Shown here in pieces: positions 36,201-49,349 of a stretch of 64,000 nucleotides of DNA; within the stretch, counting starts at the first letter, position 1, and every line of letters starts with the position of its first letter. The stretch lies in assembly GCA_965153455.1 (NCBI GenBank), contig OZ234498.1, forward strand, positions 13,454,001-13,518,000. The letters are read 5' to 3'. Origin of the DNA: Sphagnum compactum. Its lineage: Eukaryota; Bryophyta; Sphagnopsida; Sphagnales. The notes below the pieces were generated by a model. That model was not told where the DNA came from, did not search any database, and worked only from the letters and a program-made list of their open reading frames with translations. A program made the position numbers and the translations under genes.

Positions 36201-37160
36201 AAATTTGGACTAGCAAAAATTTCAGCAGTATTTTAAATTTGAACAGTATTTTAACACACAATGGTTAAGAAGTAGATCCCACAATCAACAAAATTTTAGT
36301 GCAGATAAAAATATAACCAGAGGAAAAACCAATTACAAGCAGGCATATTTACATCACACAGAGTTTCAAGATGTATCAAGTGGCCTGCAAATATTTATAA
36401 CTACCCAAGACATTTACAAAACATTCATATTGCCAGTAGATCATCTAATACAAGTAACAGAACACCAGTTGTCTTTTCCAAGACATTTACAAAACATTAG
36501 TATCACCAATATATATCAGCTAATCTGTGCATCACACCACAGGTTGTCTTTTCACCAGAATCAGAGTTTACAGCCAAACGGCACTGGCCAGAACCTTGCA
36601 TCATGAATCAAGACAGTTTAGCCCCAGACAAAAGTTGTTCCGCATACTCTCTGTTGGAACCCAGGCTGGACATCTCCCAGTTCATAACACGCAGGAAAAC
36701 TGGAAGTACCTGCCATCCTGTCTCAAGCTAGTTCACAGGAACTTCTTAGTGTAATATCCACAGATATGCCTCTTAGATGCAGTAGTAGGGCTTCTCATAA
36801 GGGAAATCATCAGGGCCACAAACATAAATCTACTGCTAATTAACAATCTGACTCTAATAATAAGTTCTAACCCTATGTTTGTCACTCTGGCACCATATCC
36901 TGCTATTGCTCTTCTCCATAAAGCAACACATGAGCTTAACCATTAAGATACATAATGCTTAAGAAACTCAAGGGCAAGAAAACCAGGTCCTGTCAACAAA
37001 TGCTGGCACTGCAAATACAGAGATGTGTGTCTGACAAATGTCACTCGTTGCATGCTTTTAAGTTGTTATCCATTCATCAAACCTTTAAATTTGATGATAA
37101 CCATAATGCAAAGAGTGTTAAGCATTCAAATCTTGAAGCTTGAAGACAACAATACCAAAA
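33220..37160. other. no supportable gene
   Basis: AT-rich to about 35.5 kb, then somewhat more balanced. An open stretch at 35871-36236 (121 codons, first codon GTG) contains TQIQIRDPEIQALMVELIGV but no start, and I recognise no family. The last kilobase is 3' flank of the bZIP gene. Confidence 0.3.
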
Positions 37161-37164
37161 CATA

Positions 37165-40100
37165 TCAAGCATTCAAACATTCAGCAAAACTCTCCAACCA
37201 ATTCTGGTCCATCATGTTGAGGATGTCATTGTTGATATAAGGATCGTTGGCACTGTCAGACTCAAACAAGTCACAAATTTCGTCAAGAAGGTAGCGTGAA
37301 TCCAGATCTGGGATTGTCACTGGGACCTCCTTCACTGGGCTCAGCAGGTTTGCTTGAGGGAGGCTGGTGGGGAGTGAGAAACCCTCAGTGTTTTTTGAAC
37401 TGGTCTTGCAGCTTACTGGTGATCTGTGGATATCCCACTTAACCTTTCTTGCTGCACCTCGAACTTCAGAAACTTGGACAGTTTTACATTTTTCTGCTTT
37501 CTCATTGCTACAGTCAGCTGTCACGTCAGTATCTTTGCTTGTGTTCTCCATGTCCATTTGATCATCCACAGTCATGTAGCTTTTGCTTACTGTTGATTTT
37601 GTAGGCTTCTTCCGATCATCTGGCACTTTCTCAAGGTTCAATTCAACCTCTGGTGAAAGATCTTCCTCTCCAACCTTAGATTATATATTGAGTAACATGT
37701 GTAAGGTGTTAGAACAGCGCTACAAATTTGAGCAAGTCTATCAATAGCTGGCAAATTCTAGATCCAGATTGCTCGATACAACCATATCTCGGTCTTTTCC
37801 CTTGAAACTAAAGCTTTTATCCTCACAGTCTTTTGAGCTATGTTCATGGTCAGTCAATATAAGTGGTTGACTGCCATACAGAACTTGGGGAAATTCATTC
37901 ATTGCCATACAAAGACTAAAATTAGATTGGCAGTTCAATTCCAAGCTCAAGCAGTGGAGATGATAATTTCATAACTTTAGCCTAGCTGGAGGGACAGCCA
38001 TGACATCTATTACATGCCATCTAAATTGAAGATCTGGATGGTAGCTTACAATCTCACTGATGTCAGTGCAGGTGTTGGGGCTGCTATGACAATCTTCATG
38101 CAGCTTTGGTGTGGCAGGCTTCCTAGTTGCAAGGAGCTCCTTGGACAAATATTTTTCCTTTTCCAGGAGCTTTTTATTTTCACCTTCAAACTTCCTGGCA
38201 AGTTGTACAGCAAGATTTGACTTGTGCAAAAGCGATGCATTCTCCACTCTTAACTGAGCAGTCTAACAAAACAAACCACATCCATATATAGGACATCAGC
38301 ATCACATGAGCTTGCGCACCCTGTTTCAAAGAATATCACATCGAGAAGACCTCAAGCATGGACCTATAAAAGGTTAAAAATCAATAGGTGCACAGAAATC
38401 TTATGCTGCATTCAGGAGCGCAAGGTCCTTTGAAAGAAAAGAAGAGATCATACCAAGACCTCAAGCTGATCCAGACGGTCCTGTCTCCTTTGCCTCGATC
38501 GCTGTGCTGATGCACGATTGGAAAGCATCCTGCACACCTTTCAGTCAGACCAGGATCCACTTTATGAAGGGCAGGTGAGGTGTTGCAACCAACAGGAAAG
38601 ACAATATGTAACATTCACAACCAAAGTGCTCTGAGATCATCACAATGGCTTTTCAGATAAGCTACTGCAGATATCAGAACATGTCAACTGCTAAAAGGTT
38701 CAGTGACTCCTCCAGCACAATTACAAAGATCAAGGTTTAATCTTCATGGATATACAATTATATGTCTTCCATGATTATGGCTTGAAAGAAGCCAACACCA
38801 GACACCAGTGATGTTATGCCTTCTAGCTGATGAAAGTCCACATGGGTCTCATCTGCATCATCTAGACAGACAACATCAACTCTGGCCATTAACAGATTTG
38901 AAACAGCATGATCTATTCCAAACTCTTTGCTCAGCAAAGTACTTAGGAATAGATAAAAATCCTACAAAGATTTTTGATGCAGAAGAAATCTGAATTTCCC
39001 TGTCATCTACAAAGGATTCAATAGCTAATGTGGTGGAAAATCAGACATACTGGGGATATCAAAAGATGATTGAAAGTGTGCCCAAAGGGGAGTGAGTAAT
39101 CAGAAAATACCTTCTCTTCCTCTTTTCATCAATGAGAACTGGTTCTGTATCATCATCAGTGCACATATCATCTTCAGTCTCTTCATGGCTGTGGACTGCC
39201 GCAGCAGCTGTTTTCTGGTTTTTTTTCTCAGCTTTGGTCAGTTTAGGAGCCTTCTTCACATGTTTTGTCTCTGCTTCAAAACTTATCTTGGTGCACCTTT
39301 CTTCGCTCAAAGATGTTTCTTCCATTTCTATATCATTCTTAGTGATGCAGTCAAACCATGCTGCGAATGACCCTATACTTTCAAACTCAGGACCCCCACT
39401 GGGCTGTTGCAGAAGCCTTCCGAGCCCAGGTTGTCCTTCGCATAGCCCCAGTTCTGGCTTCTCCAAGTCTGCAACAGGCTTATCATCAAACTTAGGAATT
39501 GGAAGCTCAATGTCAGTCTGTTTAAGAGAGGCACCAATTTCCACTACAGCAGCAATAACTGGAACTTCGTTCTTCATGTAGACATCTGGATTCAGAAACA
39601 TCTGCTGCTCCTGCCATGCTGCACACCCCTGCTGCTCCTGATTTGCCCTGCGAGCTTCAACTGAGGCCACCTCAAGAGGCAAGTATAGAGGCCCTCCAGA
39701 TACCAGAGAAAGACTCCCTCGTCTCTCCAGTCCTGCATCCCTGATGCAAGAAGAAGGAAAGAAGAAGGATCACCACTGTCAGAGAGCTTTTACATGTGCT
39801 ACAATGGTTTCAGGCATCTGAGAAACGAGCTGCATCTCATGAAGACGCCGACATTACATGATCCTCGGCCCATGTTCATCAGGTCGTGCTTCTGGCCGTG
39901 ATGAGATTCCACAGGAATGGCATGGTCACACACAGTAGAACTGTTTACCCGACCGGCTGAAGCACTTCGTGATGCAAAAGCGAACATACTACCCATAATG
40001 TCCAAGCCCATGGTGCAACATCATATTACCCCTAATTTCCAAGCGACTAGGGAACAAAACAGCAAAGTCGAGAATCAAAGCTCCCTGGAACTGCAATAAG

Positions 40101-40405
40101 AGGGGTTTTGCATACCGCGGGGGGGTGGAAGGATGCTCCGGATCAAATGCATTCGTATTCTCATACGCGGTACTGGCCACATGCAGTGCTTGCAAGGGCA
40201 GATTGATACCAGTGGCACAAAGCCTGGCTGCCCGGTCACACGAGCTCGCATCTACCTGAGCTCCTGATGCATCAAGCGCGCTCCAATTCTCCGCACTCTC
40301 ACGGAGCACGTACGAAGGTCTCCATGGCTTCGATCCTCGCTCGTCCGCCCGCCAGCCCCCCACTCGCGCAAACGCCGGAACTGAGTTTTCCTGTGCAAAA
40401 CACAT
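37165..40405 (-). CDS. bZIP transcription factor, group C/Opaque2-like
   Basis: A five-exon model on the minus strand: 40405-40116, 39740-39111, 38529-38454, 38262-38014, 37674-37165. All introns are GT-AG, phases agree, and the sum is 1755 bases (584 residues plus stop). The basic region starts KRKRR (303-307) and continues MLSNRASAQRSRQRRQ, with Asn311-x7-Arg319-x9-Leu329 as in all bZIPs. The zipper positions are L329, L336, L343, A350, F357, L364, L371. Introns split the domain after KRKRR and before TAQLRVEN, which I believe matches plant group C. The N-terminal 300 residues are Ser/Glu-rich with a Lys-rich KKAPKLTKAEKK near 275; the C-terminus is acidic and ends NMMDQNWLESFAECLNA. It should bind ACGT-type sites as a dimer in the nucleus. 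Alternative: exon 4 read through to TGA at 37969 gives 429 residues. The first ATG is chosen by context; the true start could differ. Confidence 0.8.
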
Positions 40406-40499
40406 GTTCTCAACTCACAATACCCCCCCTCTTACTCTTCTCTTCTCTGACGACACCAACTTCAGAGCACCCCAATCGAACTAGTTACATTTACGTCCC

Positions 40500-41331
40500 A
40501 CAAACAAAAACATAAAATTAACCCCTCCTCTTCACTACATCTGTAAGAGCACAATCCGATGATGAAGAAAATTTTTAAAAAAATTCCCGAGTTCTTCTTC
40601 CCCTGTTGTTGTTGATGATGATGAGGAGCTTCTGGCATTCGTATCTCCCACACACAAATAAACTTGCTTGCGTTCAACAACCAAAAAAAGTTTGAGCTAC
40701 CAAAAACAGAAAAAAAAACAAAAAAACACACGCAAAGCCCTAAGAAAGACAGCTCTGCGAACAGCTTTATTATACGACAGCGTTAGCGCCACCCCCAAAA
40801 CGAAGTCAAACTTGTTTCCGCACTACAGTAGTATGTATGTGATTTTCTCGTCTGTCAACGCTTTGCTACAAAGTAAACACAACACTCCCCCAAGTTCACC
40901 ACCTCATAGTCCACTAGTTCGCCAGGCCAGGGTGGTGTTACCTACCTACTACCTATTAGGCTACCACAAACGAACACAAATCCCACCCATGGTTTCCCAG
41001 AACTTGGTGTTCTTCTAGAAGTTGAGGGGGCACTAAATAAATAAAAAAAGATGCCCCCAACTCACTGAAAATTTTCGCCAAAATGCGAAAACTAAAATAT
41101 ATCTAAAGGGAATATTCCCTCGCAATTAAAAAAAAAAATATTTTAAAGAAAATCCCCAATTTAAAAAAAAAATTCTGACATATTTGGATTTGGATTTTTA
41201 GTTTGGTAGATATATGTGTTTTTTTAAACTAGTTTTTAAAGATATCTAGACAGGTTCTAAATACCTGTTGCCATTTACTGGTAAATCTCTCTTGGGATGC
41301 TAGCCAATGATGCAACATCAGAAATTGAAAA

Positions 41332-41365
<34 letters not shown>
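40500..41365. other. upstream region of the bZIP gene
   Basis: Probable 5' leader and promoter of the minus-strand bZIP gene. It has no clear TATA box that I can assign. An (AC)n run lies at 41336-41362. Confidence 0.25.
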
Positions 41366-41367
<2 letters not shown>

Positions 41368-41550
41368 GTTTTTTGTTTTTATGATTTGTTTTCTATGTAG
41401 CCTAATTGACGATCATCCTTAGGAGGATTTAGCCAAATCTGGCAATAGAGACCACATACAAAGTACAATAAATTTAATCAACCTTCTATATTTAAGGCTA
41501 CGTTTTGATAACCGAGTATAGAAATCTGATTATGATGATTATTATTATTA
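41366..41550 (+). repeat. dispersed TAGCCAAA repeat copy
   Basis: GTGTTTTTTG leader, TGTAGCCTAATTGACGATCA, GGATTTAGCCAAATCTGGCA and CCTTCTATATTTAAGGCTAC, in the same order as 42949-43195. Confidence 0.6.
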
Positions 41551-42948
41551 CTACTCTCACACTGCTGGCAATTGAAATTCTCCAAAATGACTCCCTTTTT
41601 AAAAATTAAAAATGTCTCATTTTAGAATTTTTTTTGGAAAATTAAGAAAGGTTGACATTGCCCTTTACTTTTTAAAAATTGCGAACCCATTTGCACAACT
41701 GGAATGCACTGAATTCACAATTTGGGAACGATTGCGTACCCTGTTGGTTCTCCTTATTACCCGGTGATTATTTCTGTAGTGAGCGCGTTTGATCGCACCC
41801 GTGGGGTGGGAAAGGGGGGGGGGGTTCACTGGGGAACTTTTGTACTCAGTAAGGTAGTTACTACTTACCTAATGCAAGTTGCACCAAATTCCAAACAGTC
41901 CCACCCCCACTTGCGCAAGTACGAATTTAGTACGCACGTGAAAAGCTCGTTACTTGTCGCCACGCAACAACACCGTGCTTTTTATTTTTGATTTGGTTGC
42001 AATTTCCTGATGTACGCAGGTGGCGAGCACCCTAGGCCGATTCAGAGGTGCAAATCCCGGTCTAGTTTTAAGCATCCTTTGAACCTCCCAGCTTCCAGAT
42101 GAATGTGGTTCCGCAAGGAACCCAGCTTGGTGGGGATGCCCAACTTCCTCCCTACCAGAAAAATGAAAAAAAAAGTATATAATAATAAAACCGCAGATAA
42201 GAACCAGCATTCCAGGTCATGTGTCCCCCCCCCAATATTGCTCAATCACTTACATACTAGCCATTTAAATTAATTTGTATTAAAATTTATTTGTTGGGTA
42301 TAATTCACTAGTGTATTGCTTTATTCTATTTTGATTATTTTATGCAGTAAAGGATTTTTGTCCTGTGAAATGTTGCATAATACTTTTGCTTTATACTTTT
42401 CAATCATTCTCAAGGTGGGTTTTTTTTTGTGAACAAGGGGGCATGAAGCCTGTCTCATTTCTTTTGTAAGGGATCACAGCTATATAGCAGGATCATTAGA
42501 GTTATCCGTAAACTCACCCTTTCTTGAAGTCTCCTGTGAATAAATTTTTGGGGGACACTAAACATTCCCCCTTAGAATTATTTTGGTGGTTGGTGCTGTG
42601 GTTTTTGTGCACTTGTAAATTTTCTTCAGATGAACAAAAAAAAATTGTTTGGTTCTCCTGCATATATTCGGACCTTGGTGTTTAAACATTTGACTATAAC
42701 AAGAAGGGCCCACGGTAAGGATGTTGAAAGTTGAAACTTCTATTCAACACAAGGATGCCAGTCCTATATTTTATGGATAACTTGGATATCTCGAATTTGT
42801 CACACCCGACTAGAGATGCCCTTCAATCTTATTAAATGATTTCATTGGTCACACACGGTTAATACTGGATAAGGGAGAATGAAAGATGTTTTTAGTCATC
42901 TGAAATTGAAGTGTACTCAAATGAAAAGTGACTTAGGTCCATCCCAGT
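41551..42948. other. no gene seen
   Basis: Non-coding sequence with homopolymer tracts (a G-run at 41813-41823). A number of short ORFs overlap on both strands without family features. Confidence 0.3.
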
Positions 42949-43195
42949 GTTTTTTTTTGGTCAATTTGTGTTGTAGCCAAAATGGAGATGACCCACACAA
43001 AGATTTAGCCAAATTTGGTTGAAAGTATGATTTAAAAAACATCCATTTACATTTTTGGCTACCTACTTGAACCATGTATAGAAGTTTGACAATATTTCTA
43101 AAATTTTAGTCAAATTCTGGCTATTAAAAATCTGAAAAAGTACATAATTTTAGCACTTTAAATTTTTAATATAGTGTTTTGGCAAATATATAGGC
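42949..43195 (+). repeat. dispersed TAGCCAAA repeat, reference copy
   Basis: About 245 bases: GTGTTTTTTTTTGG leader, GTTGTAGCCAAAATGGAGAT, AAGATTTAGCCAAATTTGG, CATTTTTGGCTACCTACTTG, TCAAATTCTGGCTATTAAAA and TTTAATATAGTGTTTTGGC. It aligns along almost its whole length with the minus strand of 55560-55790. No ORF and no obvious long TIR; a MITE-like or SINE-like family is possible. Confidence 0.65.
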
Positions 43196-44621
43196 AGCCA
43201 AAAAAAAAAGGCTGGATCAGTCCTTTCATGCATTGATGGAGTGACAGCAAGCATAGGGAAACCAACAGACTAAATGGCCTTTGGTGGATAAGATGAAGTC
43301 AACCAAGGATGGGTCCCAAAGGTTGAATTATGACAAAATGTTGGCAAACAGTACAAAAATTGTGTTTTTTTCTGGTAACTATTTTGCATCTAGAGTGTAC
43401 TAGAAGTTGGGAATCTTGTGACCCCATTTCTTTTAGTAAATGTTTAGCCAAAGAGGGACAACAAAACAAAAACTGATGCAAGGTGGAAGAAGAAGTAATC
43501 CTTCCTTGGACAATGAATTTGCCATTGCTATGGCCAAAAAATTTGCCAAACCAGAAGTCCTTGATGGATTTATGAGATTCATGAATATGGAAATTTTCAC
43601 CCTCCCCCGGGTCCTCCTTCTCCACCAAAAAGAAAACTTCTATTTTTTCATGCATCATCTGATGTCTTGTGTGGCATTTGGAGTATATGCTTGTTTGTGC
43701 AGAGATCATAACATGTGATGGTCATGAATAAGTATGGCCACCTCGGTATATTTCTATGTGCCAAGGAGCTACCACTACCACTTGGCACTAACCAGGGTTT
43801 TTTTGGCGGTTCAAATTTGTGATATCCCAAATTTGGCGACTTTTGTGCCCAAAAAAAAAGGCCAAATTTAGTTAATTGAATTTACTTACACTTCAAAACA
43901 AATTTTCAATTTTTTTATTTTTATTTTTTTTACAAAAATTGTTGAAAAAATAAATCAGGTCATGTCTGGATCATGCTGGATTTCCCTGTAGGCTTCTCTG
44001 ACATTTCATTATGGACAAGGAAGGCCTCAGGATGGGGCCCGGGGGCATTCCCAAAAAATAAGGGGCTTATAGGCTAGCATGAAGTGGTAGCCTAGTCTGG
44101 CCCAGCATTTTGGAATGGCTCTCAACCCTGGTCTTTACATATAGTAAAGCATAAGGTGAACATGAAGCAAGGCATTCCCAAAGTAAGAGCCTGCCTTCCC
44201 CCCATGGCAATACCTGGCATTACCTGGTCTAAAGCACCATGAATGGCCTGATTGCACAACAACAAGAGCAGCCTCAGTTTGGTGGGATATTTCTTTCTAG
44301 TGTTGAGTGGGTATTGGTTTAGGTGGGTTAGAATCACTTGGTGTAGTCTCGAATAATAATTAAAAAAAACCAAATCCAAATGGGGTCTGATTTGATTTTT
44401 GGGGATTGATTCCGGATCTAAAATCAGAATCTACTTTTGTTTTCAAGAATTTCCCAAGAACCATATTCTCTCACTCCCATGAAACTACATGAAACCAGAA
44501 GAGTGGGCCAGTAGTGTATCAACAAATTGAGCTTAAAAACCTCTACAATTTTGAGGTGGGGTAGCCACAAATAATGGGTGAGTGAGAGAGAGATCATGGA
44601 AAAATTACCCGTATATAATAA

Positions 44622-44830
44622 GGAAAATTTTTAATTCACACCTTTTTTGGGTTAAATTCACACCCTTTCTTCGCGTGTCCGATTTTATGCAGATTAAATT
44701 TAAGAGTATGTTCCTTTATCAGTTCAATTACTTCTGCGGGCAAGTTCTCGAGTTGTGCCCTGATTGACCACAGACCCCACACAGAAAGGGTGTGAATTTA
44801 ACCAAAAAAGGTGTGAATTAAAAATTTTCC
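44622..44830. mobile_element. MITE with 49-bp terminal inverted repeats
   Basis: GGAAAATTTTTAATTCACAC at 44622 begins an arm to 44670 that is inverted at 44783-44830, differing by one inserted G. The 112-base centre is unrelated. Both flanks are TATA-rich (GTATATAATA on the left, TATATATTT on the right), consistent with insertion into a TA-type target, but the exact duplication is ambiguous. No coding capacity. Confidence 0.75.
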
Positions 44831-44977
44831 TATATATTTCCAATGAGCACAGAGAAATGATGAGGTGGAGTCTGGAGTCTTCGACAGAGCTCTCAACTAG
44901 CCCTAAAGTTATCCACAGACAACAGTGTTCAAGGTTCACGTGCTGGCGCGTGCCACCAAGAGGGTAATACCATCCAA

Positions 44978-45090
44978 TTTGACACGTCAGAGAGCAAGCA
45001 CATGAGCCACATAAAATTTGACAGGTCCGAGAGCACATCAGCCACATAAAGTTTTGACAGGTCAGAGAGCACACCAGCCACATAAATGTT
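44978..45090. repeat. 36-39-bp tandem repeat, three copies
   Basis: TTTGACA(C/G)GTC(A/C)GAGAGCA followed by AGCCACATAAA occurs from 44978, 45017 and 45053. Confidence 0.65.
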
Positions 45091-45394
45091 TTATTTTTTT
45101 TCCTGTGAGGTGCTCTCTTACACTATGAGGTGCTTTTGCCACTTGCCTCTGGAGCAAATTGGTGGGGGTAGCCTAATAATGAGTGAAAAAATCTTTCTTG
45201 GATGCACTTGAACAAAATTTGGAATAATATATGTGTGTGTAGCAACTGGAAATGCCATAGAATATGTTTTACATGATCTGGCACTCACCCATTATTTGGA
45301 GAATCTCACTCAAATAGTTGGGATTTTTATGTAACTTGTTGAGGCACCTTTGGCCCACTAGGCTATTCTAGCAGATTTCTCACTATTTTGCTCA

Positions 45395-45610
45395 ATGTTT
45401 TCTTTAGATTTTTATTTTTTAATGTAGCCTAAATGGCAATCATCCCTACAAAGTTGCAGATAAAATGGCAATTGTCCCTACGAAGATTTTAGCCAAATCT
45501 GGTTTAAACCATATATATATGAAGTTAAAAAATTTAAAAGCAACTTTCTACACTCATTGTTACACACTGAAAACCCCGATATAAAAAATTTAACCAAAAA
45601 AAAAAAAAGT
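45395..45610 (+). repeat. dispersed TAGCCAAA repeat copy
   Basis: AATGTAGCCTAAATGGCAAT, a duplicated AATGGCAAT(C/T)(A/G)TCCCTAC, GATTTTAGCCAAATCTGG and AACTTTCTACACTCATTGTT, in family order. Confidence 0.55.
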
Positions 45611-45982
45611 TTAAATCCACTTTTGACAATTGAAACCCTCCAAAATCACTTCATCTTCAAATTTTTTATTTTTATTCTTTGACAATATTTTGCAAAGTAA
45701 AAATACCATTTGAATTTCTGGTGGGTGCTCCCCCCCATCTGGAGATTCCCACCAGACCAACAAATGTCGATCATCTTAGCTCAAAAACCGGTTGTACAAG
45801 TGCAAAAAATACTCCAACTTTGTCTTGGTGGCATGAGCTCTCTACACCTGCAACTGCGAGGTCTGGGTTCTTTCAAAGTGGGTTGAGACATAGTGAGATG
45901 AACTTATAGTGTGATTCATATTAATTAGATCATGGATGGGTGCACTCACAATTTAAATTTTTATTTCATTTTTAAAGGAGCC

Positions 45983-46135
45983 ATACTGATTGGCCCATCG
46001 ACAATTTTTTTGGAACATTGGGCATGCCCCCAATAGAAGAAGCACCTCTTTGGACCCTAAGTTGCAAAATAGAAAACAAATGTGCAGCTCTGGGTTTCAC
46101 CTTTTCAGTTTATGTACAAGGGAGTTGAACCACCT
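45983..46135 (+). repeat. dispersed repeat shared with 50619-50745
   Basis: TTTTTGGAACATTGG, a CACCTCT(T/C)TGGA block, and CTTTTCAGTTTAT(G/A)TACAA(G/A)G occur in the same order here and at 50619-50745. The second copy ends where the gypsy integrase homology begins. Confidence 0.6.
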
Positions 46136-46373
46136 TTGGGCAAACCATATGCTTTGGGAACGCATCTGGGAACCTTTTGGGAACTTGTTGAGAACACTTT
46201 GGGAACAAGGGGAAAAAACCCAAAAAAAAAACTCCCCCCCACCCCACCCTCAAAACGAAAAAACAGGGCCCATCATGAATGCAAGCTGAGCCTTCCCATT
46301 AGCCACATGAAATCTCTATTTCCAAAACTACTCATCACCATTTTTGGCCTGGGCTAATACCCCCATTATAAAC

Positions 46374-46397
46374 ACACCCTAAACCCTAAACCCTTTT
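46374..46397 (+). repeat. plant telomere-like CCCTAAA repeat
   Basis: Two full CCCTAAA units and a partial one; an interstitial tract or a telo-box. Confidence 0.7.
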
Positions 46398-46399
46398 GT

Positions 46400-49340
46400 C
46401 TTCCTTCCGTGTGTGATGGTTCCAGTCATCAGTTTTTATTGGGTTTCTTTTTGTTTCTCTCATTTTAAACTTGGGGGTACTTATTTGAGAGGAACATAGA
46501 AACCCTTTTGCCATCATTTGACCAAATCCATTGGTGTTGGATAGAGGGTGAGAAGTGGAAGACATGGAAACTTTGCCCTAATTCAAAAGTGGCTAACTTT
46601 GAAGATCAATATTTGTCAGGCCTTCTTCTTCTTCACAAGCCATTTTTTTTTGTGTCAGTCCAAATAAGTGAAAACAAACGTGGAGGAGGAACCCAGATAT
46701 TTCTCAATTGCTAGTCCACCATCTTTGACAGGTGCTCAAGTCAGGCCAACATGGAAGGTTAAGAACTGGAAGGAAGGTACTAGGTTAGCACCCAATTCCA
46801 TACTTAAGAGGTCTTCTTAAAAGGTCAAGTCAGGTGCACACTTCTCTTGTCCAAGAGTGTTTGTAGTGGCTGTGTCATCAAGAGATTGTTAGGCCCCAGA
46901 AATATTTTGTAGTCTGACCACTGCCATCCCTCTCTCTTGTTTACAAGCCCCTGACAAAACCTAACCTCTTAAGTCAGAAATTGGGTCTTCTGTTTTTATA
47001 CAAGGGAGGGGCGCACACACAGTTTCATCAATTAACCCCCCCCCCCCCAACAAGTCCTAGGTCTGAGGGTTTTTTTTCATTTCCCACAATTTATTTATAT
47101 TGAAAAAATTTCCCCCAAATAATCTAAAATTTACTTTGATTTAAATTAGAAAAATTTCCAAAATTTTTCCAATTTAAATCAAAAATTGAAAACATGACAA
47201 AATTTGTCCCCCCAAAAAATGACTGGTCTCGGATGCTCAGCCACAAATGACTAATGAGGGTGCGGATAGGCAGAAAATTTACATGATGAGAAGGGAACTT
47301 GTTTTTTTTTTTTCTTTCTTTCTTACAAGTTAATTACAAATTTGCACATGGCGGTGGACATGGCAGTATGGGTAAGATTTTCTAGAGCATGGCAGTGTTT
47401 TTGTTTTGGCAAATTATTTTCAAAAATGAAAAAAATTAGAGTTTTGAGTGCTTTCTCATCATCAAATTTCCTCTGTTTTTTTTTCTGAAAAAGTCACAAA
47501 AATCTACCCAGGTTCCAACTTCCAATAAGGTCACCAACAATATAAAAAGGATGTTTAAATTCTTTTGCTTTCATAGTTTGTTTATAAGGAAGTTTGGCTA
47601 AATCCTCTTATGGGACGATCACCAATCACGCTTCATCACAGAATTGGTAAAATAGTAATAATAACAATAAGTTTAAAAACACTATTGGGGAGTGTTTTTA
47701 AACACAATTGGGAAGTCACACATAGGGTCAACCTTGAGCAAATGAAGGCCAAGAACTGAAAAAAGACACAAAGTAGTAACAAGGTGGCTTTTTTTTATAA
47801 TTTATTTATTCTTCAACTTGTTCATACGAAAAAAAAATCAGGAAAAAAAATTAGAAAAAAAAATCCCCTTCACCTTAACCCCCCCAAAAGAAAAAATTAT
47901 TGAAATGTACACTAAAAAAAACCCAAAAAAATCCAAAAAAAAAATCCCAATTTTTGGGGTTGACAAAAAAAATTGTGGGAAACAAAACACAGACTTGGCC
48001 TTGGTAGGCCCCCAAAAACAACTACAAGTGTGTGAGAAAGTCAAGGGCATGTGCTGAATTATTAGTTAGTGGTGTTTTGTACTAGGCTGTGTCATCGACA
48101 GATTGTGGATCCCAGAGAGAGAGAAAGAGAGAAACTGTTAGTGAAGTCATCCATCATATAAGGGCTACCCAACACATCTTCTGTACTCAGTTAGGTCTTC
48201 CCATTCTCTACCGCGTACTTGCCTCTCTCTCTCTCTCTCTCAAAATGTCATGCAGACTTTTTATTGCTAGCAAAGCAGGTTCTTTCTTTCTTTCTTTCTT
48301 TCACTCTTATGACCAGATCCACCCATGTCCGTCTGTCTACGGTACCCAAAAGTGGGGGCCAAAAGTGGGGGGCATTCCATTCCTGAGATTAAAAGGGCTT
48401 AGGACCACGCAGAAGAAGCCCAGTTAGGCCCCACATTTCAGAGGAGTGTCCCTCACATTCACATTAAAAAAGTTGTCTTTCAGGCAAAAAGAAGAATTAT
48501 GGAAATACAAATATTTATTTCCCCATGCAAAAGTATAATCTTCAAAAAGATCCTCTAAACGAAACCAAAATCCTTCAAGATATCATAATTCTATAACTAA
48601 TCTGAAGTTTCAACACAAGCCAAAATATCATCTTTCAAAAATCCTCATATAAAAATAGGCCCTACTACCTAGGGGGGGCCAAAATCCCTTAAGCTACTAC
48701 TATACTCTATAATGAATCTAAACACAATAGCCTTCCTTGCCTACCAACTTCATGTTTTCACAAAATTTCATTTCACTATTATGAGGATTATTATGATGAC
48801 TTAAGGTAGTTAAGCTTGAAAATGAGATAAATTTTGTCTTTGAAATTGTTAGTGAAAATGTTCAGGCATGACCATATGATAGGAATTGTCTATGGAATTG
48901 TCCAGGCATGACCATATGATATGAATTGTCTTTGGAATTGTCTGGGGACGACTATACAATAGATTCCAAAAAATCACCCATATATCAATATACCAATTCC
49001 TCAAAAAAAACATTGTCCCAACAATTTGTAACCTATTACTTTTGTTGTACTAGTGACCTAAATCTTTAGGTTCAACTTCAAAGTGTTTGAACTTTGTGTG
49101 TGTGGTTTTCTTTTATCAATTTTGTGATGTAGTCAACTTTATTGGTGTCTTTTTTTTAAAGTGGTGTTTTTTTTTTTTTTTTTGCATTTAGGTGAATTGT
49201 TTTCAAAATAATGAAAATAAACAAGAAGAAATGATGTGTTGAGAGCTTTTTCTGGGTTATTTCTCAAAAGAAATTGGAAAAAAATCTACAATTTGGGGAC
49301 AATTATTTGCCAATGATTCTACAACACGAAACTCATTTTA
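46400..49340. other. no gene seen; low-complexity and repeat DNA
   Basis: Includes a TAGCCAAA repeat fragment on the minus strand (47589-47630), long A-runs near 47.8-47.95 kb, a (TC)n run at 48224-48241, a (TTTC)n run near 48278-48301, and a 52-base duplication with CAGGCATGACCATATGATA near 48860-48920. Confidence 0.4.
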
Positions 49341-49349
49341 AAAACATCG

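Noticed and set aside
35871-36236. 121-codon ORF
   Set aside because: Opens with GTG, no splice partners found, and no family recognised.
37741-37950. 70-codon ORF between bZIP exons 4 and 5
   Set aside because: No acceptor/donor pair keeps phase with exon 4 (phase 0) without meeting a stop; treated as intron 4.
39799-40011. 70-codon ORF in bZIP intron 1
   Set aside because: Including it breaks phase, while exon 1 (40116) joins 39740 directly in frame (TPPR then DAGLERR).
43299-43709. 136-codon minus-strand ORF
   Set aside because: No start context, no motif, lies among dispersed repeats.
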